DNA of 64,000 bases from assembly GCF_947490415.1 (NCBI RefSeq), contig NZ_CANLGX010000001.1:248001-312000 (forward strand). The letters run 5' to 3'. How positions within the stretch are numbered: position 1 is the stretch's first letter; each line of letters starts with the position of its first letter. Under the pieces are notes generated by a model, which saw nothing but the letters and a program-made list of their open reading frames with translations, was not told where the DNA came from and ran no database searches. Positions 34,105 through 43,060 of this stretch are shown here, in pieces. Origin of the DNA: an uncultured Eudoraea sp. (lineage in GTDB: Bacteria > Bacteroidota > Bacteroidia > Flavobacteriales > Flavobacteriaceae). The position numbers were made by a program, and so were the translations under genes.

Positions 34105-36463
34105 ATTCATCCATCAAATCCTCATAGGTAAAGGTTTTTTCTTCTTCCGTATTTTTACTGTAGAGAATCTCAGCCCTTATTGCCTTAAGCCCCGATACAC
34201 CCTGAAGACCCTCCAATTCTACTATTTCAATATTATTAGTAAAATATCCTTTAGATTTCAGGTAAGAAATATATCTAAGATATTCCAGTTCATCTTTTTT
34301 CTGAGAGTAAACTATAGACAGCTTCCCTTTTTGGGTTAGCCTTTGATTAGTTCCCTTGATATATGACTTGTCAATGCGCTTTTTTATTATTTCATATCGG
34401 GCATTATAGGTACCATCCACATCAAATCGTTTTTCATCCATTCTGAAGCGAATAGATAAGGATGTACTATATACCAGAATAAGCGAAGCCACGTCGAGCT
34501 GTACGTCCAATTCCGGTTTAAGGCTGTAATACTTGTTTTCCATCTCGCACATCACCTGCAGCTGCCATAATCGAAGATTCTTTAAGTATAAAGTATCAAA
34601 ATCCCTGTCTTCTGCAATAGAACTTCCAATATACATATTATGTTCTATGCCATCTGTCTTATAGCGTTCGTAAAAGTGAGGAAACATTTCCTGTGCTGCT
34701 TCCTGATGCTTATCAATTACAGAGGCCAGTTTTTTATTAATCCGCATCACGCTATCATCATATTGTTTTCTATGGTCATAGTAGGAATGTGTTTCCGAAT
34801 TAATGGTTTTTTCATATTCCTCTACCATTTTAGTTACTTCATTATTTTGCTTTTTTAGATGTGTGAATATCGGTAATACATCGTCATTAACGAAGTCGAA
34901 AATAGTCTGTTCGCTATTCGAAAATAAGGTCTCTTTAATATCTTCTGTAAAAATGTCTATTCTGTAAATCAGTTCTTCGTAAATAGGTAAATCTTCAAAT
35001 TTCAATGCAGCATTCAATACTTCTTTGATATTCGACAATTGAATCATCAGATCTCGCTGAATAGCGGTATTCCTGGACTGTGAAGAGGCTTTTATGTCGA
35101 TTTGGCCGTATAACGGATATACATCATGAAAGACTATTTCTTTAAATGAAGGTTGCCTGCCCTCTATTCCGTCAATAATAAATTGTTTGGCTTCCTCTTC
35201 AAATCGCCAGTGAACAGATTTATGCACCGAAGTACATTCATTTTGAATAATAGCGTCTATTAAATTTTCCTCTTCAATTTTAGAGCGCACTACGGCAGCA
35301 ACAATATAGGGCATTACATCATCCAGCTTGGTTGCGTTAACCCCATTTAACTCATTTTTTCTAGTGGATACCAATTCCAGGACTCCTAAAAGTTCTCCTT
35401 CATTAACGATAGGCGCAAAAATTGCACTTTTTATTCCCTGTTCAAACAAGCCTTTATAGGGCTCAATCCCATCAGATAATTTATAATATTTATCAACATC
35501 AGAGACCGTAAAATATCCCTTCTGATTCACTATTTTATCATAGGATCCTATGCATAAGGCATGATTGCACTGCTCAGTATCTTTCCCTCTAAGCAGAAAG
35601 CTTTCCATTCCATTGCCATAAACACGTTCTAACCGATCATCTTTTGAGTTATAGGTGACGAAACCTATTTTTAATTCTTTTATTTTAAAGAATGATCTGA
35701 AGGTGTCCTGCAAATCAGAGATAAAGGTTTCGCTTCCTCTTTTATCACTTGAGATAAGATTTGTTTTAATTTCAGATATGGTATGTTCGGTTGTTACATC
35801 AAACATATTTGAGATTACAAAACCTTTGGAAATAAAACTATTTGGAGGAATCATTTCCTTCCACAATTGCAAATCTTCGGGATTTTCTAAAAGCTTATCA
35901 ACATCTTCCTGGGTTAACTTTTTAGACAATTTTGTAGGAAGTATCTCCATAAAATCGGCATTGTATAAAATACGGTAATGGCGCATTATTCCATTCGCAT
36001 CCGGTATATCATAAAAGTATGGCCTGCTAAAATCAAGGTTAAATCCATAATGGAATTTAAGAATGATAGTACTTGCCATAATATAATTTATTCCTTCATC
36101 CTGATTGCGTATAAAAGGTTGAAAATCTATACCGGCATTTTCCAAAATCTTTTGAAATCTTTTGGACTTATTAAATATAATATCGAAATAGGGTAGTGAA
36201 GCTGCTTTAATTTCATTTTCGCTCAGTACTTCAGTAAATGAATCCTGCAAAATAATATGAATAACATCTTTATATTTTTCTAGAAGTTTAATATCTGAAA
36301 ACCCATCCCTTAATTCTGGATAAGGTGCCTGAGCTTCCAATATATATTTAGCCCTGGATGATAGTAACATATCATCGCTTTTGGCCATTATATCATACTG
36401 CTGTAATAGCTTATCAAAGCTAATGACCATTTGCAGTGGCATATCTTTATTTATAGATCCCAT
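34094..36463 (-). CDS. GAF-domain protein of unknown function
   Basis: This 789-residue protein has no signal peptide, so it is cytoplasmic. A GAF-type sensor domain lies at about residues 245-400: FKIKELKIGFVTYNS, then GIKSAIFAPIVNEGELLGVLELVS, then PYIVAAVVRSKIEEENL. The N-terminal 240 and C-terminal 380 residues are helical and do not show histidine-kinase, GGDEF, cyclase or DNA-binding motifs. An isolated Cys/His pair (EQCNHALCIG) sits in the GAF domain. The ligand and output are unknown. It shares a divergent promoter region with the phosphoesterase at 36564 and converges on the HD-Pycsar gene. Confidence 0.75.
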   Translation of the reverse strand: MGSINKDMPLQMVISFDKLLQQYDIMAKSDDMLLSSRAKYILEAQAPYPELRDGFSDIKLLEKYKDVIHIILQDSFTEVLSENEIKAASLPYFDIIFNKSKRFQKILENAGIDFQPFIRNQDEGINYIMASTIILKFHYGFNLDFSRPYFYDIPDANGIMRHYRILYNADFMEILPTKLSKKLTQEDVDKLLENPEDLQLWKEMIPPNSFISKGFVISNMFDVTTEHTISEIKTNLISSDKRGSETFISDLQDTFRSFFKIKELKIGFVTYNSKDDRLERVYGNGMESFLLRGKDTEQCNHALCIGSYDKIVNQKGYFTVSDVDKYYKLSDGIEPYKGLFEQGIKSAIFAPIVNEGELLGVLELVSTRKNELNGVNATKLDDVMPYIVAAVVRSKIEEENLIDAIIQNECTSVHKSVHWRFEEEAKQFIIDGIEGRQPSFKEIVFHDVYPLYGQIDIKASSQSRNTAIQRDLMIQLSNIKEVLNAALKFEDLPIYEELIYRIDIFTEDIKETLFSNSEQTIFDFVNDDVLPIFTHLKKQNNEVTKMVEEYEKTINSETHSYYDHRKQYDDSVMRINKKLASVIDKHQEAAQEMFPHFYERYKTDGIEHNMYIGSSIAEDRDFDTLYLKNLRLWQLQVMCEMENKYYSLKPELDVQLDVASLILVYSTSLSIRFRMDEKRFDVDGTYNARYEIIKKRIDKSYIKGTNQRLTQKGKLSIVYSQKKDELEYLRYISYLKSKGYFTNNIEIVELEGLQGVSGLKAIRAEILYSKNTEEEKTFTYEDLMDELKA

Positions 36464-36563
36464 AATGTTATTTGTCTACAGCTTCGCGGTAAAATTACAA
36501 AACTATTCGATTTCTTTTTGTTAAAGGAATTTTCACGGTGTTCCGTGCATTTTTTGGATATTT

Positions 36564-37481
36564 ATGCAAATTTCATTCATGTCTTCAGATAAGAGACTTA
36601 ATAACGCATACAAAAGGGCTAAAACCTTAGCATTTGATGACATGTCAAAGTTTATTCTTTTTAGTGATTGTCATAGGGGTGATAATAGTTTTTCCGATGA
36701 GTTTGCCAATAACCGAAATATCTATTATCATGCTTTGAAACATTATTATAATAATGGGTTCCAATATTGTGAACTCGGAGACGGAGATGAGCTCTGGGAG
36801 AATCTAACTTTTGAAGCCATCTTTGAAGCCCATAAGAATATTTACATGTTAATGAAACGTTTTCATGAGGAAAACAGGTTGCATATGATATTTGGCAACC
36901 ACGATATGGTATACAGAAACCCGGCATATGTAAAAAAACATCTTTATACCTACTTTGAGCCCAAAGATGAAAAGGAAACCACTTTATTAGATCAATTGCA
37001 GTTTCATGAAGCAATAGTCTTAAAACACAGTGAGAGCGGACAAGAGCTATTTTTAACTCATGGGCACCAGGCCGATTTTATGAATTATCACGGATGGCGG
37101 TTTAATCGATTTTTGGTGCGCGTTCTCTGGAAACCCCTTCAAGTTTGGGGCATAGCTGATCCTACCAGTCCGGCCAGGAACAACCGTGAATTAATAAAAG
37201 TGGAGAAACGGATTAAGAGATGGATTTTACGAAACAACTTAATAATAACCGTAATGGGTCATACACACAGACCCAGATTCCCGGAACCCGGTGATATTCC
37301 CTTATTTAATGATGGAAGCTGTGTACACCCAAGGAGTATTACGGGGATTGAAATAGAACACGGAGTAATTTCACTTATAAAATGGCAGATAGCAACAAAA
37401 GAAGATGGCACCCTTCAGGTTGTAAGGGTTTTACTGGAAGGGCCTCAAAAGTTGACGGATTATAAACAAAATGAGGATTGA
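36564..37481 (+). CDS. Calcineurin-like metallophosphoesterase, cytoplasmic
   Basis: This 305-residue protein has no signal peptide. The metallophosphoesterase motifs are in order: FSDCHRGD (the D-x-H pair, near residue 34), ELGDGDELWE (Asp metal bridge), MIFGNHDMVY (GNH-D), LTHGHQAD (His) and MGHTHRPRFP (GHTH). The FGNHD and DGDELW context resembles UDP-2,3-diacylglucosamine hydrolase/UshA-type phosphatases, but I cannot name a substrate. ATG 36579 is an alternative start. A hairpin overlaps its stop codon. Confidence 0.85.
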   Translation: MQISFMSSDKRLNNAYKRAKTLAFDDMSKFILFSDCHRGDNSFSDEFANNRNIYYHALKHYYNNGFQYCELGDGDELWENLTFEAIFEAHKNIYMLMKRFHEENRLHMIFGNHDMVYRNPAYVKKHLYTYFEPKDEKETTLLDQLQFHEAIVLKHSESGQELFLTHGHQADFMNYHGWRFNRFLVRVLWKPLQVWGIADPTSPARNNRELIKVEKRIKRWILRNNLIITVMGHTHRPRFPEPGDIPLFNDGSCVHPRSITGIEIEHGVISLIKWQIATKEDGTLQVVRVLLEGPQKLTDYKQNED

Positions 37482-37519
37482 TTCTTTCCAATACCTGGGT
37501 ATTAGTTGAATCAATCCTC
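37473..37519. terminator. Long nested hairpin between convergent genes
   Basis: GAGGATTGATTC (37473-37484) and GAATCAATCCTC (37508-37519) are perfect 12-base inverted repeats. Inside the loop AATACC (37490-37495) pairs with GGTATT (37498-37503), so the whole folds into a long two-stage stem. The left arm includes the stop codon (37479-37481) of the phosphoesterase. It most likely serves as a bidirectional terminator, though no strong T-run follows. Confidence 0.6.
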
Positions 37520-37543
37520 GGGAAATAGTCATGTTCTCTATTT

Positions 37544-38266
37544 CTATTGAATCATAAAGTTAATAGGGATACTATAAGGAACTTTAACTGATTTTCCGCG
37601 TTGCATCCCAGGAGTCATATTTGGGAGTGCAGCAATAATTCGTTCTGCTTCTTTCTCCAATAATTTGTCTGGGCCTCTTGACCTTATAGCCTCTACATGA
37701 CCTTTAGAATTAATCATAAATTGCACAAATACTTTTCCTTTTATTCCAAGTTCAAGTGCACTCTCCGGATAATTAAATTCTTTAACGATATGAGCTTGTA
37801 TCATTTTTTGAAAACAGGCTTTTCGTTCATCATTTCCTTGTGCACTCTCACATCCGGGATAGATAGGAACATTTTCTATAATTGCAAAGGGAACTACAAT
37901 ATCTTCTTCTTCTTCTCCAACTTCCACGTCGTCAACGGCTATTACCTCTTCAATCACTGATTCCTGACTAGTTTCTGTACTCTCAATAATTGTTTCTTCT
38001 ATTTCCTCTGTGTCTTCAACTACTTCAATTACCTCGGGAGCGGCTGGGGGTGGTGGCGGAGGTGTTGTTTTTATAATCTCTGTTACCGGTACATCTTCCT
38101 TAAGGTCGTCCACCGCCTGAGCAATGTCCAGAGTTGTAGTGTCGCTAGGATACGATTTGTATTCCAACGCGCGCCAGGTCAAAAATAGAACGACTGTAAG
38201 TCCTATTACAAAATACAGCCCACTATTTCTATTCAAATCGAATTTTGGGTTTTTTTTGACTTGCAT
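37544..38266 (-). CDS. TonB-family energy-transducing protein
   Basis: The ATG at 38266 gives 240 residues; an in-frame ATG at 38290 overlaps the -7 element of the promoter and is rejected. A short cytoplasmic N-terminus (KKNPKFDLNR) is followed by one TM helix (about 20-34), a periplasmic Pro- and Glu-rich spacer (TPPPPPPAAPEV, then acidic repeats), and a C-terminal TonB domain (about 145-240) with the signatures YPESALELGIKGKVFVQF and VPYSIPINFMI. It would transmit proton-motive force to TonB-dependent outer-membrane receptors. No ExbB or ExbD is adjacent. It carries an FNR-like site with the same geometry as nifJ. Confidence 0.88.
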   Translation of the reverse strand: MQVKKNPKFDLNRNSGLYFVIGLTVVLFLTWRALEYKSYPSDTTTLDIAQAVDDLKEDVPVTEIIKTTPPPPPPAAPEVIEVVEDTEEIEETIIESTETSQESVIEEVIAVDDVEVGEEEEDIVVPFAIIENVPIYPGCESAQGNDERKACFQKMIQAHIVKEFNYPESALELGIKGKVFVQFMINSKGHVEAIRSRGPDKLLEKEAERIIAALPNMTPGMQRGKSVKVPYSIPINFMIQ

Positions 38267-38289
38267 GACTATTTGTATTATGATATACA

Positions 38290-38335
38290 TAAAATTACGT
38301 CATGTAGAATGCAGATAATATGATATTTATCAGGT
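38290..38335 (-). promoter_or_regulatory. FNR/CRP-like dyad and -7 element upstream of the TonB gene
   Basis: Dyad TGATATTTATCA at 38321-38332 (TGAT-N4-ATCA, with CAGGT flank as in the nifJ site). On the minus strand the dyad centre is exactly 29 bases before TAATTTTA (38297-38290), a one-mismatch TAnnTTTG. The leader to the ATG at 38266 would be about 18 bases. Confidence 0.6.
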
Positions 38336-38387
38336 TTAATTCTCTATTTCATAAATTTGCGCTATCTAAAAAATAAGGCATAAACAA

Positions 38388-38417
38388 GTAATCAGGACTA
38401 AAAAGAGCCCTGATTAC
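38388..38417 (-). terminator. Terminator after the Gfo/Idh/MocA gene
   Basis: GTAATCAGG (38388-38396) and CCTGATTAC (38409-38417) form a perfect 9-base stem with a 12-base loop. It lies about 50 bases after the stop of the oxidoreductase gene, read on the minus strand; TTGTTTATG follows. Confidence 0.55.
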
Positions 38418-38466
38418 CTGAATTATAAGTCGGCAGATTCACATATGAAGAATATGCCTTTCTCTA

Positions 38467-40053
38467 TTAAATACTGGATAATAGCACCTCGTCAAAATTA
38501 ATACCTTCAATGGGTACAATTCGTTGTTCAACAGGGTCCCAGTCTATTCTTCTACCAAGTTTATAGGAAAGTCCAGCCATGTGTGCTGATATTGCTTCGT
38601 CAAATCCTTCGTTTATTCCGCAACTAACTTTGTCTCCATTCCTTGTACTGCTGAGCCATTCCCTCAGATGAAGAAATGTTGAATCAACTCTTGCTCCGTT
38701 AATATAGGTCCACATTAGGCCCTTATCCGCAAAATATTGGGATGTCGCTGAAGAAACCGCATCGGGTACACTAGCCCCCGGATTGTAGGTATAAATCGGA
38801 ACCGATGGTTTCATTTTCTCAGATTCAATCTGGTCAGCATATTTTGTGGACCTGCTATCAGGCCATATTGTGAGCCGGTTACCCAGTTCCATGGTGCCAT
38901 CATGTCCCATAAGAATAGTTGGCCTACTAAAGCCATTGCCTAGGGTCGCACTGTAGACAAAAGTCATTCCTTTTTCCTTACCCTTTTTCTGACTACTCCC
39001 TGTGCTATAATCCGGAAACTCCATATTTACCTGAAGTACATCAGGAACATTACGTCCATCATTATGGGTATATATTCCTCCTGAAGTGCTGACAGAATTT
39101 GGGATACCCATCTGCAATACGCAATTAAGACGATCATAATCATGCGTTAACAAATCGCCGGAAAGACCAGATCCGTATGCCCACCATTTTCTCCATCTGA
39201 AAAAATGATTTTTATTAAAAGGTATTTTTGGGGCAGACCCTAAAAATTGATCCCAGTCTATTGTTTGAGGATTTGCCTCATCTTCTATATGATAATTCCA
39301 TGCACCGTTATCATCGTTCCTGTTGGTATTAGTCTGAACAAGAGAAACATGACCAAGTACTCCTTTAGACACGATATCCTGTGCCGTTTGAAAACTTAAA
39401 GTTTGTCTGTGTTGGTGACCAACCATTAGTACCGCCTTAGACTTTTCAGCGGCTTCCTTTAGCCTGTAAGTCTCTTCAACAGTATGTGTCATTGGTTTTT
39501 CCACATAGGCATGTATCCCATTTTCAAGCGCGTCAATGGCCATAGGTGCATGCCAGTGATCCGGGGTAGCTATAATTACCGCATCTACTTTCCCGCTGCG
39601 GATCATTTCCTGATAAGTCATAAATCTAATCACCTTGGTGTCCTCCGTGGAAAAAGATTTAATTACCCGGTCTGCCCTGACATCATATACATCACAAACT
39701 GCAGTGAGTTTTACATTTAGTTTATCCTGATTCATAAAATCTTTCAATCGGGAATGATTAGGATCTTCCTCTGCAGCCAATCTCATTTCTTCCAACCATT
39801 CTTTTGTTGCAAATCCTAATGCTCTGCATAATTGCTCTCCCCTAATTCCAAAACCAATAATTCCTACCCTTACAGGATCACCGCTTATTGCTTTTACTGC
39901 TGAAGGTAATGAAGGCTGTATATTTAATTGTTCAAGTATGGCTTTACGCTCCCTGTTTTTGGATACCGAATTTGAAGCACCCGCCCACCATACAGCACCT
40001 AGAATAGGAATTCCGCCTAAGCCTTTAATTACATCTCTTCTTGTCCATTTCAT
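38467..40053 (-). CDS. Gfo/Idh/MocA-family oxidoreductase with Tat signal
   Basis: This 528-residue protein has a twin-arginine signal (TRRDVIKGLGG followed by a hydrophobic core), so it is exported folded with its NAD(P) cofactor. The Rossmann motif is VGIIGFGIRGEQL at about 63-75. DHWHAP and YVEKPMTHTVEE are the family's substrate-side motifs, with Lys of EKP as the usual catalytic residue. These periplasmic members act on sugars or inositol-like compounds; the substrate is unknown. Its ATG overlaps the TGA of the upstream doxX-like gene by 4 bases (ATGA), so the two form an operon. Confidence 0.88.
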   Translation of the reverse strand: MKWTRRDVIKGLGGIPILGAVWWAGASNSVSKNRERKAILEQLNIQPSLPSAVKAISGDPVRVGIIGFGIRGEQLCRALGFATKEWLEEMRLAAEEDPNHSRLKDFMNQDKLNVKLTAVCDVYDVRADRVIKSFSTEDTKVIRFMTYQEMIRSGKVDAVIIATPDHWHAPMAIDALENGIHAYVEKPMTHTVEETYRLKEAAEKSKAVLMVGHQHRQTLSFQTAQDIVSKGVLGHVSLVQTNTNRNDDNGAWNYHIEDEANPQTIDWDQFLGSAPKIPFNKNHFFRWRKWWAYGSGLSGDLLTHDYDRLNCVLQMGIPNSVSTSGGIYTHNDGRNVPDVLQVNMEFPDYSTGSSQKKGKEKGMTFVYSATLGNGFSRPTILMGHDGTMELGNRLTIWPDSRSTKYADQIESEKMKPSVPIYTYNPGASVPDAVSSATSQYFADKGLMWTYINGARVDSTFLHLREWLSSTRNGDKVSCGINEGFDEAISAHMAGLSYKLGRRIDWDPVEQRIVPIEGINFDEVLLSSI

Positions 40054-40544
40054 AAGGTTTCAGTTTTAGTTTGTTCTTTGTTTTTATTAAATAGGTGTGA
40101 TAGACCAAAAGTTTGACCGGTTGGAAATTGATAAATAACCATACAGGCAGCAAGTTCTATTAAATTTTTATTGACAAACCAATAACTCCCCTCAACATTT
40201 AATTGCTGTAGCCAGGGGAAAGGAGGGTGTGCCAAATAATACAAAGCAAGTAATAGAATCCCCACTAAAGCACCTTTTTTCTCAAAAATCCCTAATAAAA
40301 GAGTAATCCCCACAAACATCAGCGCTAACCAATTAAGGGTGTCTGCCCAACCAATTAAGGGTTCTTTTGCGATTGCCAAAAACATAGGTTCCAGCGGACC
40401 TTGCGCTGTAGCCAGGTAACCAAATGAGGTCCAGTCAGGATTGTAAAGCTTTATAACACCTTCATATAAAAAGTGCCAGCCAATAAGTACACGCATCAAC
40501 ACAATACTGTGTTTTAATTGCCATTTTCCTTTAGTTTCAGTCAT
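40050..40544 (-). CDS. DoxX-family membrane protein
   Basis: This 164-residue inner-membrane protein has four predicted TM helices (about 13-30, 62-84, 88-105, 128-142). The N-terminal RVLIGWHFLYEGVIKL is typical of DoxX/DoxD proteins, some of which are subunits of thiosulfate:quinone oxidoreductase. It is the first gene of a two-gene operon with a Tat-exported Gfo/Idh/MocA dehydrogenase, so it might pass that enzyme's electrons to quinone (inference). The FNR-like site at 40777-40788 is upstream. Confidence 0.82.
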   Translation of the reverse strand: MTETKGKWQLKHSIVLMRVLIGWHFLYEGVIKLYNPDWTSFGYLATAQGPLEPMFLAIAKEPLIGWADTLNWLALMFVGITLLLGIFEKKGALVGILLLALYYLAHPPFPWLQQLNVEGSYWFVNKNLIELAACMVIYQFPTGQTFGLSHLFNKNKEQTKTETL

Positions 40545-40844
40545 ATTGTTTAGTTAAAGTTATGAATCCGTTTTCTACCTTAGAAGGTTTTTTATTTTGG
40601 TTTTAATATCGCAAGCCTTGGTTAAATACAATAACAGTAGCTATGCTCTATAATATATTTTACTAATAAAAGATTTGGGAAATTACTTCTTTCCGTACTA
40701 ACAAAACCTTATAAATTTTAGCCTTTTAAATAGAACAAAACTGATCAAAACTAGACCCTCAACCCTAACTTTCCTATGACAAATATCAGGTTTCTCTATT
40801 GGCGATGCCATCTAAAATATTTGGGCCTTATAGCTATTAAAACC
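40545..40844 (-). other. Intergenic region upstream of doxX
   Basis: This 300-base gap contains the FNR-like site and -7 element at 40746-40791, described separately, leaving a leader of roughly 195 bases before the doxX ATG. The leader shows no conserved riboswitch-like structure by eye. The part beyond the dyad is the 3' flank of the aminotransferase gene. Confidence 0.5.
40746..40791 (-). promoter_or_regulatory. FNR/CRP-like dyad and -7 element upstream of doxX
   Basis: The 18-base segment at 40774-40791 (dyad TGACAAATATCA, 40777-40788) equals the one before nifJ at 17 of 18 positions. On the minus strand the dyad centre lies exactly 29 bases before TAGTTTTG (40753-40746), a perfect TAnnTTTG. 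Confidence 0.7.
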
Positions 40845-42104
40845 TCATGTTCTAGAAGCCAATGTATTCATAGCTTCTACAAAAGTATCCAGTTCTTTTG
40901 TAGTTGTGTATACATTAGGAGTAATTCTACATCCATGAACGTTGGCATTATCTATAGCTACGGTAAATATATAAAATTCATTAAAAAGAATTTTTGCCAA
41001 CTCTGCAGGAGCTATTTTATCAATTCCCACATTGGCAATCCCACAACTTCGATAATCCTCAACCGGTGTATTTACATTGATATTTTTTACATTCCTTAAT
41101 TTTTCACTCCAATACCGCTGCAAGAACCTTAATCTTTTTTCTTTTCTTTCCAGGCCAATCATTTCCAGATAATCTATTGAGTCTTCAATAGCAAGATCGG
41201 TATAAACCGGGTGAGTGCCCGTATGATTCAACCTTGTAATATCATTTGGATCCCGGTCATGTTCTGCTAAAAGTGGCCAAATTTTGGATATCTTATCGCT
41301 AGCAACATATAGTAATCCGGCACCTAAAGGTGTGCTTAACCATTTGTGAAGACTGGAAGCGTAGTAATCGCAGTTCAGATCATCTATCTTCACCTGAATA
41401 TGGCCAATACAATGAGCTCCGTCAACCATGACCTCAACACCATGTTTATGTGCCATATCACAAATCTTTCGGATAGGTAGTATTTGTCCTGTAATGTTGA
41501 TCATATGGCACACCATAATTAATTTGGTGTTAGCCGTAATCTGTTCCTCGTACAGTGCAACCAATTCATCATCCGAAACCGGATGGTTAGGCAAGGAAAC
41601 TATTTTATTGACAACCCCGTACCGTTTTGCGATCAATGCAAAATGATCCTGCATGGAGCCGTAATCCTGTTCTGCAAAAATTGCCTCATCATTCTCGTTC
41701 CATGGATAACCCCCAATTATCAAGTCCAAAGATTCCGTAGTGTTACGAGTAATGATCAATTGATCAGATGAGCAGCCAACCAAAGCCGCTAAACGTGTGG
41801 TGACTCGTTTTTTATTTTCCCACTGAACCGTTCTCATATAGTAGGAGCCCTCATAGTTAATGTTTTTAACATGCTCCAGAAACCTGCTCATGGTTGGCTG
41901 AGGGGTAATATTGTAGTATCCGTTTTCCAGGTTTATATACTCAGGCTTTAACAGATAATCTTTCCTGATGCCCTTCCAGAAATCCTCTTCGTTATTCCCA
42001 TAATCCCGCTGAAATTCAATTTCCCTTGCATTCAGGTTATAGGGCAGAAAAGGCGTAATTGCTACCATCTTACCCATACTTTTTAAGAAAGCCCTTTTAT
42101 CCAT
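40845..42104 (-). CDS. Class V aminotransferase-fold PLP enzyme, isopenicillin-N-epimerase-like
   Basis: The ATG at 42104 gives 419 residues starting with KRAFLKSMGK and a hydrophobic stretch, a Tat-like (Lys-Arg) or Sec-type signal; the 13 codons from 42143 are rejected. The PLP-binding landmarks are Asp228 (VMVDGAH) and the Schiff-base Lys254 in SSLHKWLSTPLGAG, matching the CefD/cysteine-desulfurase-like class V fold. Export of a PLP enzyme is unusual but is seen for this family with Tat signals. The substrate is unknown. It lies 300 bases upstream of the doxX operon and is divergent from aqpZ. Confidence 0.83.
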   Translation of the reverse strand: MDKRAFLKSMGKMVAITPFLPYNLNAREIEFQRDYGNNEEDFWKGIRKDYLLKPEYINLENGYYNITPQPTMSRFLEHVKNINYEGSYYMRTVQWENKKRVTTRLAALVGCSSDQLIITRNTTESLDLIIGGYPWNENDEAIFAEQDYGSMQDHFALIAKRYGVVNKIVSLPNHPVSDDELVALYEEQITANTKLIMVCHMINITGQILPIRKICDMAHKHGVEVMVDGAHCIGHIQVKIDDLNCDYYASSLHKWLSTPLGAGLLYVASDKISKIWPLLAEHDRDPNDITRLNHTGTHPVYTDLAIEDSIDYLEMIGLERKEKRLRFLQRYWSEKLRNVKNINVNTPVEDYRSCGIANVGIDKIAPAELAKILFNEFYIFTVAIDNANVHGCRITPNVYTTTKELDTFVEAMNTLASRT

Positions 42105-42263
42105 CCCTTCTATATTACATACAAGATAATAAAAGCAATTCAATATTTATTAATTGTAATTTTTAAGTAATCAATATCATTTTCTGATCAGGTGTTCAAT
42201 TCCAACCTTTATTAAAAATGTTTATCTTGAAAAAAATTATTAATTAACCAACAAAACAAAAAA

Positions 42264-42953
42264 ATGAAAAAACTACTAGCAGAATTTATTGGCACCCTTT
42301 GGCTGGTGCTCGGTGGATGTGGAAGTGCCGTACTGGCGGCAGCGTATCCGGAACTTGGAATTGGTTTCTTAGGAGTATCCCTTGCTTTTGGTCTTACAGT
42401 GCTGACTATGGTCTACGCAATTGGTCATGTTTCCGGTTGTCACCTTAATCCCGCTGTTTCTATTGGGCTATGGATAGGTGGGCGTTTTGAAAGTAAGGAA
42501 TTGATTCCTTACATAATTGCGCAGGTATTGGGAGGTATTGCCGGAGCCGGGATATTATATCTTGTTGCCACTGGTAAATCCGGATTTGAAATTGGCGGAT
42601 TCGCCAGCAATGGTTACGGGGAACATTCCCCGGGGGGTTATAGTATGTTAGCTGCCCTTATTACAGAGGTAGTTATGACTTTTATGTTCCTTATCATTAT
42701 CCTTGGGGCAACGCATTCGAAAGCTCCGAAAGGCATGGCAGGTTTAGCTATTGGACTTGGGCTTACACTAATACACCTTATAAGTATCCCGGTTACAAAT
42801 ACCTCTGTTAATCCTGCCAGAAGTACTAGTCAGGCTCTTTTCGCGGGCGACTGGGCAATTGGCCAGTTATGGCTTTTTTGGGTAGCCCCCATAGTGGGTG
42901 CAATATTAGCAGGTCTCGTTTATAAATATATTTCACCAGAAAGTAAAAGTTAA
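42264..42953 (+). CDS. aqpZ: Aquaporin Z
   Basis: This 229-residue inner-membrane water channel has six TM helices and two NPA half-helices: NPA at 62-64 (HLNPAVS) and 183-185 (SVNPARS). The selectivity-filter residues match E. coli AqpZ: Phe42, His171, Thr180 and Arg186, which favours water over glycerol. The length is the usual one. It is monocistronic, with a strong terminator directly after the stop. Confidence 0.96.
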   Translation: MKKLLAEFIGTLWLVLGGCGSAVLAAAYPELGIGFLGVSLAFGLTVLTMVYAIGHVSGCHLNPAVSIGLWIGGRFESKELIPYIIAQVLGGIAGAGILYLVATGKSGFEIGGFASNGYGEHSPGGYSMLAALITEVVMTFMFLIIILGATHSKAPKGMAGLAIGLGLTLIHLISIPVTNTSVNPARSTSQALFAGDWAIGQLWLFWVAPIVGAILAGLVYKYISPESKS

Positions 42954-42990
42954 AATAATAAGGGGCCAAATTGGCCCCTTATTATTGTTT
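42954..42990 (+). terminator. Strong terminator after aqpZ
   Basis: AATAATAAGGGGCCAA (42954-42969) and TTGGCCCCTTATTATT (42971-42986) are perfect 16-base inverted repeats separated by one base, followed by GTTTTT. The stem starts at the base after the stop codon. Confidence 0.9.
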
Positions 42991-43060
42991 TTACCAAACG
43001 CACTTATTTCTTTTATGAAATAGTATATTTATTTTTTAAATACCAAAACCAGCTCTCAGC

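Noticed and set aside
32893-37481. A complete Pycsar anti-phage operon
   Set aside because: Only the effector domain is present; no pyrimidine cyclase motif is found in the GAF protein or elsewhere in the window.
42165-42176. A further FNR-like site before aqpZ (TAATCAATATCA)
   Set aside because: One half-site is degenerate and neither direction has a TAnnTTTG element 29 bases from the centre.
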